Part shown: positions 9,323-18,017 of the stretch, piece after piece
Numbering within the stretch: position 1 is the stretch's first letter
How the letters are laid out: each line of letters starts with the position of its first letter
Assembly: GCF_001422885.1 (NCBI RefSeq)
Contig: NZ_LMMZ01000023.1
Span: 187,138 to 251,137 of the forward strand
DNA: 64,000 bases
Origin: Methylobacterium sp. Leaf104
GTDB taxonomy: Bacteria > Pseudomonadota > Alphaproteobacteria > Rhizobiales > Beijerinckiaceae
Direction: 5' to 3'
Made by a program: the position numbers and the translations under genes
The notes under the pieces: model-generated
Database searches by the model: none
Told to the model about the DNA's origin: nothing
Seen by the model: only the letters and a program-made list of their open reading frames with translations

Positions 9323-9778
9323 TCACCGGCCGGGCGGATGGCGATGCGTTGCCGCTCCCTCGATGGCGAGGCGAAAGCCATCCAGGCCCTCGACCGTCGC
9401 TTCCAGGCCCGCCCGCCGGTCCGCGACGTACCGGAGGGCGCCGGCCACCACCCGCTCCGAGTAGGGCTTGGCGATCACCCCGACGGCACCGGCGAAATCG
9501 TCGGGGATCCGCTTGGCGTTCGCCGTCATGAACACGACCGTGACGTTCGGGTCGGCGCTGAGCGCGCGGGCGACGTCGACGCCGGTCGGACCATCGATCA
9601 GGTGGATGTCCACGAATGCCACGTCGGGCGCGGTCGCCTGCCCGAGGGCGATCGCCTCGGCCGAACTGCCGGCGACACCCACGGTGACATGGCCGAGATC
9701 GTCGAGCAGGCATTCGAGTTCGAGGGCGATCAGGACCTCGTCTTCGACCACGAGAATGCGCAGCGGCGACCCGGTCAT
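9323..9778 (-). CDS. Single-domain response regulator partnered with a LOV kinase
   Basis: A 151-residue receiver-only protein. The acidic pair is in ILVVEDEVL, the phospho-acceptor Asp is in VAFVDIHLIDGPTG, Thr is in VVFMTAN and Lys is in GVIAKPYSE; there is no output domain. The start at 9778 overlaps the TGA of the kinase gene by four bases, so the pair is translationally coupled; an in-frame ATG at 9790 is possible. It resembles receivers that act as phosphate sinks or intermediates beside HWE/HisKA_2 kinases, such as Caulobacter LovR. The downstream target is not visible. Confidence 0.88.
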   Translation of the reverse strand: MTGSPLRILVVEDEVLIALELECLLDDLGHVTVGVAGSSAEAIALGQATAPDVAFVDIHLIDGPTGVDVARALSADPNVTVVFMTANAKRIPDDFAGAVGVIAKPYSERVVAGALRYVADRRAGLEATVEGLDGFRLAIEGAATHRHPPGR

Positions 9779-10926
9779 GGGGAAGCCCATTCGGGGCCGG
9801 GAGCCCGATCGGTGATGGCGCTCTGGAGCGAGATCGCGTCGAGGGGGACCACGATCTCGACGCGGGTTCCAGGCCCGACATCGCTCCAGGCGATGACACC
9901 GCGAAGCTGGCGCACCACCATCTCCACCAGGGAGCGGCCGAACCCCGCCGGGTTCGGCGTTCCACCCGCGAGACCCACCCCATCGTCCTCGATCAGCATG
10001 CGCAGGCCGTCCGCGCTGCGCTGGGCGGTGATCGTGATCCGCCCGGGCCGGCTGTCGGGAAAGGCGTGCCGGACGGCGTTGGTAGCGAGTTCGTGCATCA
10101 TCAGCGCCAGGGGCGCCGCCATCGCGGCGGACACGGCGATGGAGTCGATCTCGGCGCTGACGGCCGTCCGGTCGGTATCGAGGCCGGCCACCAGCTCCGA
10201 GACGAAGTCGTCCGCGAATTCACGCAGGTCGAAGCGCGTCACGTCCCCGGTGGAGTAGAGCATCCGGTGCACCGTCGAGAGCGCCCCGATGCGCTCGGCC
10301 ATGCCCTGAAGAGCGTCCCGGGCCTCCCCGCGCGGCGTCCGGCGCGCCTTGAGGAGCATCAGCGAGGAGATGACCTGGAGGTTGTTCTTGACCCGATGGT
10401 CGACCTCGTGGAGCAGCGCCGTCTTCTGTTCGAGGGCAGCCCGCAGATCCGCCGTCTGCTCGCTGACCCGGCGCTCGAGCTCGTCGTGCGCATCCTTCAT
10501 CGCGACTTCGTGCCGGTACTTGCCGGTCATGTCGGCCTGGGCCGAGTAGAAATGCGCGATCCGGCCGGTCTCGTCGCGCACGGGAGCCACCGTCATGCCG
10601 TTCCAGAACGACGTCCCGTCCTTCCGGTAGTTGACGAGCTCGATCTCGATCGGGCGGCCGGCGGCCACCGCCTCGCGCAAGCGGCGCACCGCGCGCGGAT
10701 CGGTCTCGGGACCCTGCAGCATCCGACAGTTCCGGCCCGAGATCTCCTCCCAGGCGTAGCCGGTCAGGGACAGGAAGGCGTCGTTGGCCCACACGATCGG
10801 ATTGTCGGCCTGATGCGGGTCGGTCAGGACCATGGGCGTCGGGCTCGCGGTGAAGGCCGCCACGAACGCGCCTGAACTGATACCCAGCTCGCGGGGTCCC
10901 GTCGCCGGCGTTTCCCTATGCGTCAT
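9775..10926 (-). CDS. LOV-domain blue-light sensor histidine kinase (HisKA_2 type)
   Basis: A 383-residue soluble photoreceptor kinase. A LOV/PAS domain covers about residues 20-135 and carries the flavin-binding signature GRNCRMLQG at 64-72; Cys67 is the residue expected to form the FMN adduct. A coiled linker leads to the HisKA_2 block LLHEVDHRVKNNLQVISSL with phospho-acceptor His177, and then an HATPase domain with MMHELATNAVRHAF and the G-box DDGVGL. Domain order matches Caulobacter LovK and Brucella LOV-HK. The receiver gene overlaps its 3' end. Confidence 0.92.
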   Translation of the reverse strand: MTHRETPATGPRELGISSGAFVAAFTASPTPMVLTDPHQADNPIVWANDAFLSLTGYAWEEISGRNCRMLQGPETDPRAVRRLREAVAAGRPIEIELVNYRKDGTSFWNGMTVAPVRDETGRIAHFYSAQADMTGKYRHEVAMKDAHDELERRVSEQTADLRAALEQKTALLHEVDHRVKNNLQVISSLMLLKARRTPRGEARDALQGMAERIGALSTVHRMLYSTGDVTRFDLREFADDFVSELVAGLDTDRTAVSAEIDSIAVSAAMAAPLALMMHELATNAVRHAFPDSRPGRITITAQRSADGLRMLIEDDGVGLAGGTPNPAGFGRSLVEMVVRQLRGVIAWSDVGPGTRVEIVVPLDAISLQSAITDRAPGPEWASP

Positions 10927-11244
10927 GATCGACTTCAGCCAAGACGAGACACCTGCACTGTCGACCTGAACGGTGGCCGGTCGCCTGTCGACTGGAACGC
11001 GAACCTGGATTTGAACTGCCGGGCGGACCCGCCGTCAACACCTGGATCGGAGAACCTCTGGAGGGCGGTCGGACCGCTAACAGGAAGATGCGAGACCTCG
11101 CGTTAAGATTTCGGAAGGCATGCTGTCGGTGGTAATCGATGTGCCACGGCAAGCCGGCCCGGCGGCTACCCCCGTCCCAGGCGGGCGCCAAGGTCTGCTT
11201 GGTTTGCGGGCATCAAGCCTTTCGGCCCTCAGGAGTTCCATGCC
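10927..11244. other. Divergent intergenic region between LOV kinase and AmpG-like gene
   Basis: A 318-base stretch with no supported gene. It must contain the leftward promoter of the LOV kinase and the rightward promoter of the permease; CAGGAG at about 11229 serves as the permease ribosome-binding site. I looked for an EcfG-type general-stress promoter (GGAAC-N16/17-CGTT) upstream of the kinase and did not find one. Confidence 0.5.
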
Positions 11245-12702
11245 ATGGCCCAAAGCGACGCGCTGGACAGCCCGAGCCGCCGTCTCCGCCTGAAAGACAT
11301 CGTCGAGGATCCGCGCATCCTGCTGATGCTGGCGCTGGGCTTCTCCTCGGGATTGCCGCTGCTCTTGGTGCTCGGAACCTTCTCGACGCGGCTCGCCTAC
11401 TCGGACGTCGACGTCAAATCCATCGGCCTGTTCAGCTACCTGGCGCTGCCCTATTCGCTGAAGTTCTTCTGGGCCCCGCTCATCGACCGGTTCGACGTGC
11501 CGGTGCTCAGCGGATGGCTGGGTCGCCGGCGCGCCTGGATGATCACGACCCAGTGCGCGGTCGCCCTGTCGCTGACGCTGATGGCCTCCGCCGACCCCGG
11601 CACCAGTCTCGCGCTTCTCGGCCTCGGGGCGTTCCTGGTCGCCTTCGGCGCCGCGACGCAGGACGTAGTCATCGACGGCTGGCGCATCGACGCGGCCGGC
11701 ACGGACCTCCAGGGCGTGATGGCGGCGACCTCCAATCTCGGCTACCGCCTCGCCCTGATGTCGGCCGGCGCCGGCGCCCTGTTCATCGCGAGCGCCTATG
11801 GCTGGAGCGTCGCCTACCTGTCGATGGCGGGGCTGATGGGCGTCGGCATCGTCGCCGCGCTGCTCGCCCCGGCCTATGACCGCGCGACCGCGGAGGCGGC
11901 CTCGCCGGCACCGGCGAGGAGCTGGACCTTCCGCGGCGCCGTCCTGGAGCCTCTCACCGAACTGCACACCCGGCTCGGGGCCGGACTCTGGGCGATCCTC
12001 CTCCTCGTCGCCCTCTATCGGCTGCCCGATTTCATCTCGGGCGTCATGGCGAGCCCGCTCTACCGGGAGGTTGGCTTCAGCCTGGTCGAGATCGGCGCGG
12101 TGTCGAAGCTCTACGGCATCTGGGTCGGCATCGCGGGCGCCTTCGTGGGCGGCTGGGCGATGACGCGCTTCGGCCTGTTTCCCACCCTCGTGGTCGGTGC
12201 CTTCCTGGGCGCGGCCTCGAACCTCTCCTTCTCGTGGCTCTCCTTCGGCGGACCGGAGGTCTGGCGCCTCACCGCCGCGATCTCCATCGACAATTTCTGC
12301 GGGTCCTTCGCCGGGATGGCGCTGATCGCCTACATGTCCAGCCTGACCGCGCCGGGCTTCGCCGCCACCCAGTACGCCCTGTTCTCGTCGCTCTACGCGC
12401 TGCCGGGCAAGCTAGTGGCCGGAACCTCCGGCTACATCGTCGCGGCCTTCGGCTATCCGGTGTTCTTCGCCTTCACGGCGGCCGTCGGCATCCCGGTGGT
12501 CGTCCTGTGCCTCCTCGTCGGCCGGGCGGGCGAGCGCAAGGCGGCCGCGGCGCAGGAGACCGCGACCGATCCGGTCCGCCCGGAGGCCGCCGCCGGCGAC
12601 GAGATCGGCGGGAACCATGCGCGGGGTCCCGGCCTTGCTTCCACCGGCAACGACCAATCCGGGGCGGGCCGGACCGGACGCCCCCACCCGGCACACGGAT
12701 GA
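11245..12702 (+). CDS. ampG: AmpG-family MFS permease (muropeptide uptake type)
   Basis: A 485-residue MFS transporter of the AmpG/acetyl-CoA-transporter-like branch, which imports anhydromuropeptides for cell-wall recycling. Family marks are LALGFSSGLPLLLV in the first helix region, WAPLIDRF after helix 2 and TQDVVIDGWRID near residue 140. About 12 to 14 hydrophobic segments are visible. The last 60 residues are a polar, low-complexity tail. A CAGGAG site precedes the ATG. The EcsC gene starts ten bases after the stop. Substrate is inferred from family only. Confidence 0.82.
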   Translation: MAQSDALDSPSRRLRLKDIVEDPRILLMLALGFSSGLPLLLVLGTFSTRLAYSDVDVKSIGLFSYLALPYSLKFFWAPLIDRFDVPVLSGWLGRRRAWMITTQCAVALSLTLMASADPGTSLALLGLGAFLVAFGAATQDVVIDGWRIDAAGTDLQGVMAATSNLGYRLALMSAGAGALFIASAYGWSVAYLSMAGLMGVGIVAALLAPAYDRATAEAASPAPARSWTFRGAVLEPLTELHTRLGAGLWAILLLVALYRLPDFISGVMASPLYREVGFSLVEIGAVSKLYGIWVGIAGAFVGGWAMTRFGLFPTLVVGAFLGAASNLSFSWLSFGGPEVWRLTAAISIDNFCGSFAGMALIAYMSSLTAPGFAATQYALFSSLYALPGKLVAGTSGYIVAAFGYPVFFAFTAAVGIPVVVLCLLVGRAGERKAAAAQETATDPVRPEAAAGDEIGGNHARGPGLASTGNDQSGAGRTGRPHPAHG

Positions 12703-12712
12703 GAGCGCAGAC

Positions 12713-13666
12713 GTGAGCAACATCGAACTCGTCGACGACACCGGCACCGTTCCGGCCGTCACCCCCGGCGCCCCGGACCTCAGCGACGCCGATCGCGCGG
12801 CGCTCCGGCGCGCCGTGGCGGCGCTGGAGAAGCCCGGGCTCGCCGCGCGGCTCTCGGCGGTGGCCGGTGCGCCCCTCGACATGATCGGCCGGGCGCTGCC
12901 CGCGCCGGTGACCGACGCGGTGTCGCAGGCGACCGAGAGCGCCATGCGCGCCTCGCTCAAGGTCGCCCTGGCGACCCTGCCGACCGGCGGCGAGATCACC
13001 GTCGCGGCCCCGTCCGATCCGCTTCTGGCCGGCCCCGCCGGCACGGAATCGGCTACGGTCCGCACCGCCACGCGCCTGGCGAAGTACCTGCCGTCCAGCG
13101 CCTTCGGCCACAAGGCGATGGCGGCCGTCTCCGGCGCCGTCGGGGGCGCCTTCGGCCTCGCCACCCTCGCGGTCGAACTGCCTGTCTCCACGACTCTGAT
13201 GCTGCGCTCGATCGCCCAGATCGCGCAGGAGGAGGGGGAGGATCTGACCGATCCCGAGAATGCGCTCGCCTGCGTGCAGGTCTTCGCCCTCGGCGGTCGC
13301 GAGGCGGCCGGGAGCGCCCTGACCGAGAGCGGCTACTTCGCCGTGCGCGCGGCGCTGGCCAAGACGATGGTCGAGGCTGCGCGCTACGCCGGCAACCGGG
13401 CGCTCCTCGACGAGGCCGCGCCGGCCCTGATCCGCTTCTCGACGCAGATCGCCGCGCGCTTCGGCCTCGTCGTCTCGCAGAAGGTGGCGGCGCAGGCCGT
13501 GCCGATCCTCGGCGCCGTCGGCGGCGCGGCGGTGAATGCCGCTTTCATGGACCACTTCCAGTCCACCGCCCGGGCGCATTTCACCGTGCGGCGGCTGGAG
13601 CGGACCTACGGCGCCGCGCCCGTTCGCGCGGCCTACGAATCCGAGAAGGCGATGCTGGGCCTCTGA
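12713..13666 (+). CDS. EcsC family protein
   Basis: A 317-residue EcsC-domain protein. The domain spans about residues 85-300, with a Gly/Ala-rich hydrophobic stretch (AAVSGAVGGAFGLATLAVELP) and LMLRSIAQIAQEEGED, typical of the family. GTG at 12713 was chosen because it follows the permease stop by ten bases and begins the conserved protein; the frame is open further up but only inside the permease tail. EcsC is named from Bacillus, where it is encoded with the Ecs ABC transporter. Its biochemical role is unknown. It is probably co-transcribed with the AmpG-like gene. Confidence 0.85.
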   Translation: MSNIELVDDTGTVPAVTPGAPDLSDADRAALRRAVAALEKPGLAARLSAVAGAPLDMIGRALPAPVTDAVSQATESAMRASLKVALATLPTGGEITVAAPSDPLLAGPAGTESATVRTATRLAKYLPSSAFGHKAMAAVSGAVGGAFGLATLAVELPVSTTLMLRSIAQIAQEEGEDLTDPENALACVQVFALGGREAAGSALTESGYFAVRAALAKTMVEAARYAGNRALLDEAAPALIRFSTQIAARFGLVVSQKVAAQAVPILGAVGGAAVNAAFMDHFQSTARAHFTVRRLERTYGAAPVRAAYESEKAMLGL

Positions 13667-13672
13667 GCCGGG

Positions 13673-15055
13673 TCAGGCCCGCGGGTAGCGGCCTGCGAGC
13701 AGGGCGTGGACGAGGCGGGCGGTCTGGACCTCGCCCCCCTCGGGCCGGCCGGGCTTGGTCGACGGATTCCAGCCGTAGAGGTCGAAATGCACGTGCGCCC
13801 GCGTGCCGGGCGCGAAGCGGCGCAGGAACAGGGCCGCCGTGATCGCCCCCGCGAAGGGGCCGCCCGAGACGTTGTTCAGGTCGGCGATCTTCGAGTCGAG
13901 CAGGCCCGCGTAGGGCTTGTGCAGGGGCAGCCGCCAGACCGGGTCGGCGACGGCGATCCCGGCTTCCGAGACCGCTGCGGCGAGGGCATCGTCCTCGGTG
14001 AAGAACGCCGGAAGGTCCGGTCCGAGGGCGACGCGCGCCGCGCCCGTCAGGGTCGCGAAGTCGAGGAGCAGCTCCGGGCCTTCGGCATCCGCCAGGGCGA
14101 GGGCATCGGCGAGGATCAGCCGTCCCTCGGCATCGGTGTTGCCGATCTCGACGGTCAGGCCGGCCCGGCTGCGGATCACGTCGCCCGGGCGGAAGGCGCC
14201 GCCCGAGACGGCGTTCTCCACGGCCGGCACGATCAGACGCAGGCGCAGGTTCAGTCCCGCACCCATCACCATGTCGGCGGCCGCGAGGGCCGCCGCGGCG
14301 CCCCCCATGTCCTTCTTCATCAGGAGCATGCCGCTCGAGGGCTTGATGTCGAGGCCGCCGGTGTCGAAGGCGACCCCCTTGCCGACCAGCGTCACGCGCG
14401 GCGCATCGACCGGGCCCCAGGACAGGTCGATGAGGCGCGGCGCCCGCGGGGAGGCGGCCCCGACCGTGTGGACGAGGGGAAACGCCCGCTCGAGCTCCTC
14501 GCCGGTGACGATCGAGACGGTGGCGCCGTGGCGCCCGGCGACGGCGCGCACCGCCGCCTCGATCTCCGCCGGACCGAGGTCGTTGGCCGGGGTGTTCACG
14601 AGATCGCGGCCCTGCGCCACCGCCTCGGCGATGCGGCTGACGGCCTCGCCGTCGACCCCCTCCGGCACCACCAGGACCGGACGTTCGGAGCCGGCCTCGC
14701 GATAGCGGCCGAAGCGGTAGCTCCCGAGGAGCCAGGCGAGCGCCGCCGCGCCGGCATCGAACCCGTCCATGGACGTCAAGCGATAGGCGCCGGGCGGGAG
14801 TGCGCCCGGCAGCTTGCCGGCGATCATCCGGTCGCCGCCATCGCCCAGGCCGAACAGCACCTGGCCGAGCCGTCCGTCCGCCGCCGGGAGGAGGGCGATG
14901 CGCCCGGCCTTCGGCGCGAACTCCGTCGCGCGCGCATAGGCGGCCTGGGATGCCGGAAGCGCGTCCTCGACCCGGGACCAGGATTCCGGCGTGACGCAGG
15001 TGATCGGGACGGCGTCGCCCGGATCGGCGACGAGGCGGGACAGGGTCTGGGTCAT
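13673..15055 (-). CDS. M17 family leucyl aminopeptidase
   Basis: A 460-residue M17 metallopeptidase that removes N-terminal residues from peptides. The two-metal catalytic domain shows VGKGVAFDTGGLDIKP with the active-site Lys and metal-binding Asp, and the family signature NTDAEGRL with the active-site Arg. The N-terminal domain (about residues 1-150) is more divergent, as in the PepA-like/DUF family branch common in alphaproteobacteria. It converges with the EcsC gene, with only six bases between stops. Upstream lies a promoter region shared with tadD that includes a TTAA-N7-TTAG motif. Confidence 0.92.
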   Translation of the reverse strand: MTQTLSRLVADPGDAVPITCVTPESWSRVEDALPASQAAYARATEFAPKAGRIALLPAADGRLGQVLFGLGDGGDRMIAGKLPGALPPGAYRLTSMDGFDAGAAALAWLLGSYRFGRYREAGSERPVLVVPEGVDGEAVSRIAEAVAQGRDLVNTPANDLGPAEIEAAVRAVAGRHGATVSIVTGEELERAFPLVHTVGAASPRAPRLIDLSWGPVDAPRVTLVGKGVAFDTGGLDIKPSSGMLLMKKDMGGAAAALAAADMVMGAGLNLRLRLIVPAVENAVSGGAFRPGDVIRSRAGLTVEIGNTDAEGRLILADALALADAEGPELLLDFATLTGAARVALGPDLPAFFTEDDALAAAVSEAGIAVADPVWRLPLHKPYAGLLDSKIADLNNVSGGPFAGAITAALFLRRFAPGTRAHVHFDLYGWNPSTKPGRPEGGEVQTARLVHALLAGRYPRA

Positions 15056-15082
15056 GGGTCTCGCGAGGGCAGGGGCGGCGGA

Positions 15083-15097
15083 TTAACGGCGGGTTAG
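15083..15097. promoter_or_regulatory. Near-match CtrA-type site between aminopeptidase and tadD
   Basis: TTAACGGCGGGTTAG gives TTAA-N7-TTAG, one base off the CtrA full-site consensus TTAA-N7-TTAA, and another TTAA follows at 15100-15103. It lies in the divergent region 28 bases before the aminopeptidase start and 89 bases before tadD. CtrA controls pilus genes in Caulobacter, so a role at tadD is reasonable but unproven. Confidence 0.35.
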
Positions 15098-15185
15098 GGT
15101 TAACGCTCTATCACCGGCGGAAAGGCGGCGCGAAGCGTTCGCCCGAGCAAATCCTGCGCCCGATCGGGCCGTCGCGGAGCGCGTC

Positions 15186-16040
15186 ATGGTCACGCCGCTG
15201 TTCACGTTCTCCCGGGTGCGCCCGATGCCGCTGCTGGCGGCGACGCTCCTCGCCGCCCTCGCGGCGGGCTGCCAATCCCGGTCCCCCGAGACCACCGGCT
15301 CCCTCGGCGGCCTTTCGCTGCCGGGCTTCGGCCGCCCGCAGAATCCCGCGGTGATCAGCCGCCGGGAGGTCGAGGCCCTGGGCGAGAAATACGCCGCCGA
15401 TCAGAACGACGTCTCCCTGGCGCTCCGCTACGCGCAGGCCCTGCGCGCCACGAACCAGAAGCCGCAGGCCGTCGCGGTCCTCCAGCAGGCGGCCCTGCGC
15501 AACCCGAAGAACAACACCGTGCTCGCCGCCTACGGCAAGAGCCTGTCCGAGGTCGGCCGCTTCCAGGAAGCGGCGGACGTCCTTCAGAACGCCCACACGC
15601 CGGCCCGGCCGGATTGGCGCGTGCTGTCGGCGCAGGGCGCGGTCGCCGACCAGCTCGACGATCACAACCGGGCGCAGGGCTTCTACGAGGCGGCGCTGAA
15701 GATCCAGCCGGACGATCCGGTCATCCTGTCGAACCTCGGACTCTCCTACGCCCTCGGCCGGCAATTGCCCCTGGCGGAGGCGACCCTGCGCCGGGCCGCC
15801 GAGCAGCCGCGGGCGGACGCGCGTGTGCGCCAGAACCTCGCCCTGGTGCTCGGCCTCCAGGGCAAGTTCTCCGAGGCGGAGGCGGTCTCCCGCCAGGACC
15901 TCTCGCCGGAGGAGGCCGCGGCCAACACCGCGGCGCTGCGTGCCTTCGTGGCGCAGCCGAACAGCTGGAAGGCCCTGAAGGCCGCCGATGGCCGCGGCGC
16001 CCGGGCCGTGCGCCAGGCCGCCGCGCGGCCGGCGGAGTGA
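15186..16040 (+). CDS. tadD: Tad pilus TPR lipoprotein TadD
   Basis: A 284-residue tetratricopeptide-repeat protein of the TadD type, an outer-membrane-associated lipoprotein needed for assembly or stability of the Flp pilus secretin. A lipobox LAALAAGC places the lipidated Cys near residue 28. TPR units follow from about residue 65 to 230, for example NPKNNTVLAAYGKSLSEVGR and DDPVILSNLGLSYALGRQLP. It is on the opposite strand and about 7 kb from the main cpa operon, a scattered arrangement that also occurs in other alphaproteobacteria. Confidence 0.9.
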   Translation: MVTPLFTFSRVRPMPLLAATLLAALAAGCQSRSPETTGSLGGLSLPGFGRPQNPAVISRREVEALGEKYAADQNDVSLALRYAQALRATNQKPQAVAVLQQAALRNPKNNTVLAAYGKSLSEVGRFQEAADVLQNAHTPARPDWRVLSAQGAVADQLDDHNRAQGFYEAALKIQPDDPVILSNLGLSYALGRQLPLAEATLRRAAEQPRADARVRQNLALVLGLQGKFSEAEAVSRQDLSPEEAAANTAALRAFVAQPNSWKALKAADGRGARAVRQAAARPAE

Positions 16041-16075
16041 GGTCGCCTGCCACCGATGGGGCGGGTGACTTGAGG

Positions 16076-16090
16076 TTAACCGCAGGTTAA
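16076..16090. promoter_or_regulatory. Perfect TTAA-N7-TTAA (CtrA full-site) motif
   Basis: The motif reads TTAACCGCAGGTTAA, an exact match to the CtrA full-site consensus. It sits 36 bases after the tadD stop and 78 bases before the heparinase-family gene, where it could overlap that gene's promoter. In a GC-rich genome such AT-rich spaced repeats are uncommon by chance. Binding is inferred only. Confidence 0.45.
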
Positions 16091-16168
16091 GGCCCACGGC
16101 CTAGTCACAAACGGACATGGCGCCACGCGGCGCCGGCTCGCGGCCGTGCCGGCGGAAGAGGAGAGTGC

Positions 16169-17905
16169 GTGCGTTGGGGGGCTGATCGCTGGCGCTTCTA
16201 TCGGCTGATCGGACGCGAGATCGCGCGCTCGGTGCGCGACACCTATGCCCGGGTGACCGGCCGGCCCGACATTCTTGCCCGCGCCCGCGTCACCGCCCTC
16301 GTCATCGCGCCGCACGACCTGCGCACCAGCGACGCGACCTTCGCGGACGACATCTATGCCGGCCTGTTCGTCTTTGCCGGGCGCTCGCTCTCGGTCAGCG
16401 GCCGCTCGCCCTTCGACTACGCGCCTCCCTCGCCGGAATGGGCCGACATCCTCTACGGCTTCGGGTGGCTGCGCCACCTGCGGGCCGCCGACACGGCCCT
16501 GGCCCGCGCCAATGCCCGCGCCTTCGTGGCCGACTTCATCGCCGGCCGCGGCGATGCGGCGCTCGCCCGGCCGACCCCCGTCGCGGCCCGCCGGCTGATC
16601 TCCTTCCTCTGTCAATCGCCGCTGGTCCTGGAGGGGGCCGATCACGCCTTCTACCAGGCTTTCCTGAAGGCCCTCGGCAAGACGGCCCGCGACCTCGAGG
16701 GCGACCTGCGCCGGGGCATCTCGCCCCAGAGCCGCCTGCTCGCGGCGGTGGCGCTCTGCTACGCGGGCCTGTGCTGCGACGGGATCCAGCCGATCCTGCG
16801 CCGCGCCACCCGCATCCTGGTGCGCGAGCTCGAGCGGCAGATCCTGCGCGACGGCGGCCACCGCAGCCGCGACCCGCGCTTCGCCATGGAGTTGCTCCTC
16901 GACCTGCTGCCCCTGCGCCAGAGCTTCCTCTCGCGCAGCGTCGACCCGCCGGAAGCGCTCCTGCACGCCATCGACCGGATGCTGCCGCTGCTGCGCCTGC
17001 TCCGGCATCCGGATGCCTCGCTCAGCCACTTCAACGGCATGGGCGCGACGGCGGCCGACCACCTCGCCACCCTCCTGGTCTACGACGGCGCCCTGGCCCA
17101 GCCGATGATGCACGCGCCGAATTCCGGCTACGAGCGCCTGGAGGGCGGGCGCGTCCTCGTCGTCGCCGATGTCGGCGCGCCGCCCCCGCTGCCCGACTCG
17201 ATCAACGCGGGCGCCGGGTGCCTGTCCTTCGAGATGTCGAGCGGACCGCAGCGCATCGTCGTCAATTGCGGCCTTCCCGCGAGCGGACCCGAACTGCGTC
17301 GCCTCGCCCGCAGCACGGCCGCCCACTCCACCGCCACGGTGGGCGACACCTCGTCCTGCCGTTTCCTGGTCGGCGGGGGCGCCTGGTACGAGCGCTGGGC
17401 CGTGACCTGGCTCTCGCACCGGATCGGCCCCGTCATTCTGCGCGGCCCGCGCGACGTGAAGTCGGAGCGCACGAAGGAGGAGGGCGCCACCATCCTGGCG
17501 GCGCGCCACGACGGCTATGCCCGCGACCTCGGGCTCATCCACGAACGCCGCTGGCGCCTCACCGGCAACGGCAACCTGCTCGAGGGCGAGGACGCCTTCG
17601 TGCGCCCGCCGGTGGCCAAGCGGGGCAAGGTCCGGCACCGGCCGCAGGAGGTGGCTTTGCGCTTCCACCTGCATCCCGCCATCGCCGCGCGCGGCCTCGA
17701 CGACGGACGCCTCGAACTCACCTCGCCGATCGGCGAGGTCTGGCATTTCGGGGCCGAGGGCGCGCCGGTCGCCCTGGAGGAGAGCGTCTACTTCGCCGGG
17801 ATCACCGGCGCCCGGCGGACCGACCAGATCGTGCTCTACCTGTCGGTGAGCGAGGACACCCGTGTCCGCTGGGGCTTCGCCAGGGCCCCGACACGGCAGG
17901 GTTGA
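16169..17905 (+). CDS. Heparinase II/III family protein
   Basis: A 578-residue protein of the heparinase II/III-like family. The alpha-helical toroid half covers about residues 60-310 and the beta-rich heparinase II/III domain about 320-570, including HFNGMGATAADHLATLL and ARSTAAHSTATVGDTSSCRF, with the His of the AAHST motif typical of this domain. In many alphaproteobacteria a relative lies directly upstream of purH, as here. GTG at 16169 was used as the start; it is preceded by GGAAGAGGAGA. No export signal is obvious. The polysaccharide substrate is unknown. Confidence 0.86.
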   Translation: MRWGADRWRFYRLIGREIARSVRDTYARVTGRPDILARARVTALVIAPHDLRTSDATFADDIYAGLFVFAGRSLSVSGRSPFDYAPPSPEWADILYGFGWLRHLRAADTALARANARAFVADFIAGRGDAALARPTPVAARRLISFLCQSPLVLEGADHAFYQAFLKALGKTARDLEGDLRRGISPQSRLLAAVALCYAGLCCDGIQPILRRATRILVRELERQILRDGGHRSRDPRFAMELLLDLLPLRQSFLSRSVDPPEALLHAIDRMLPLLRLLRHPDASLSHFNGMGATAADHLATLLVYDGALAQPMMHAPNSGYERLEGGRVLVVADVGAPPPLPDSINAGAGCLSFEMSSGPQRIVVNCGLPASGPELRRLARSTAAHSTATVGDTSSCRFLVGGGAWYERWAVTWLSHRIGPVILRGPRDVKSERTKEEGATILAARHDGYARDLGLIHERRWRLTGNGNLLEGEDAFVRPPVAKRGKVRHRPQEVALRFHLHPAIAARGLDDGRLELTSPIGEVWHFGAEGAPVALEESVYFAGITGARRTDQIVLYLSVSEDTRVRWGFARAPTRQG

Positions 17906-18017
17906 AGGAGCGGCACGGCCGACGGCGCGGCAGGGCCGTGGGGACGACTGGCCGCAGCGCACAATTTCGTGGTAGGCGCCCGTCAGTTCCTCGTCGCTTG
18001 CCTTCGGACGCAACGCC

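Noticed and set aside
10927-11244. EcfG general-stress promoter before the LOV kinase
   Set aside because: GGAAC-like sequences occur but none has CGTT at 16 or 17 bases.
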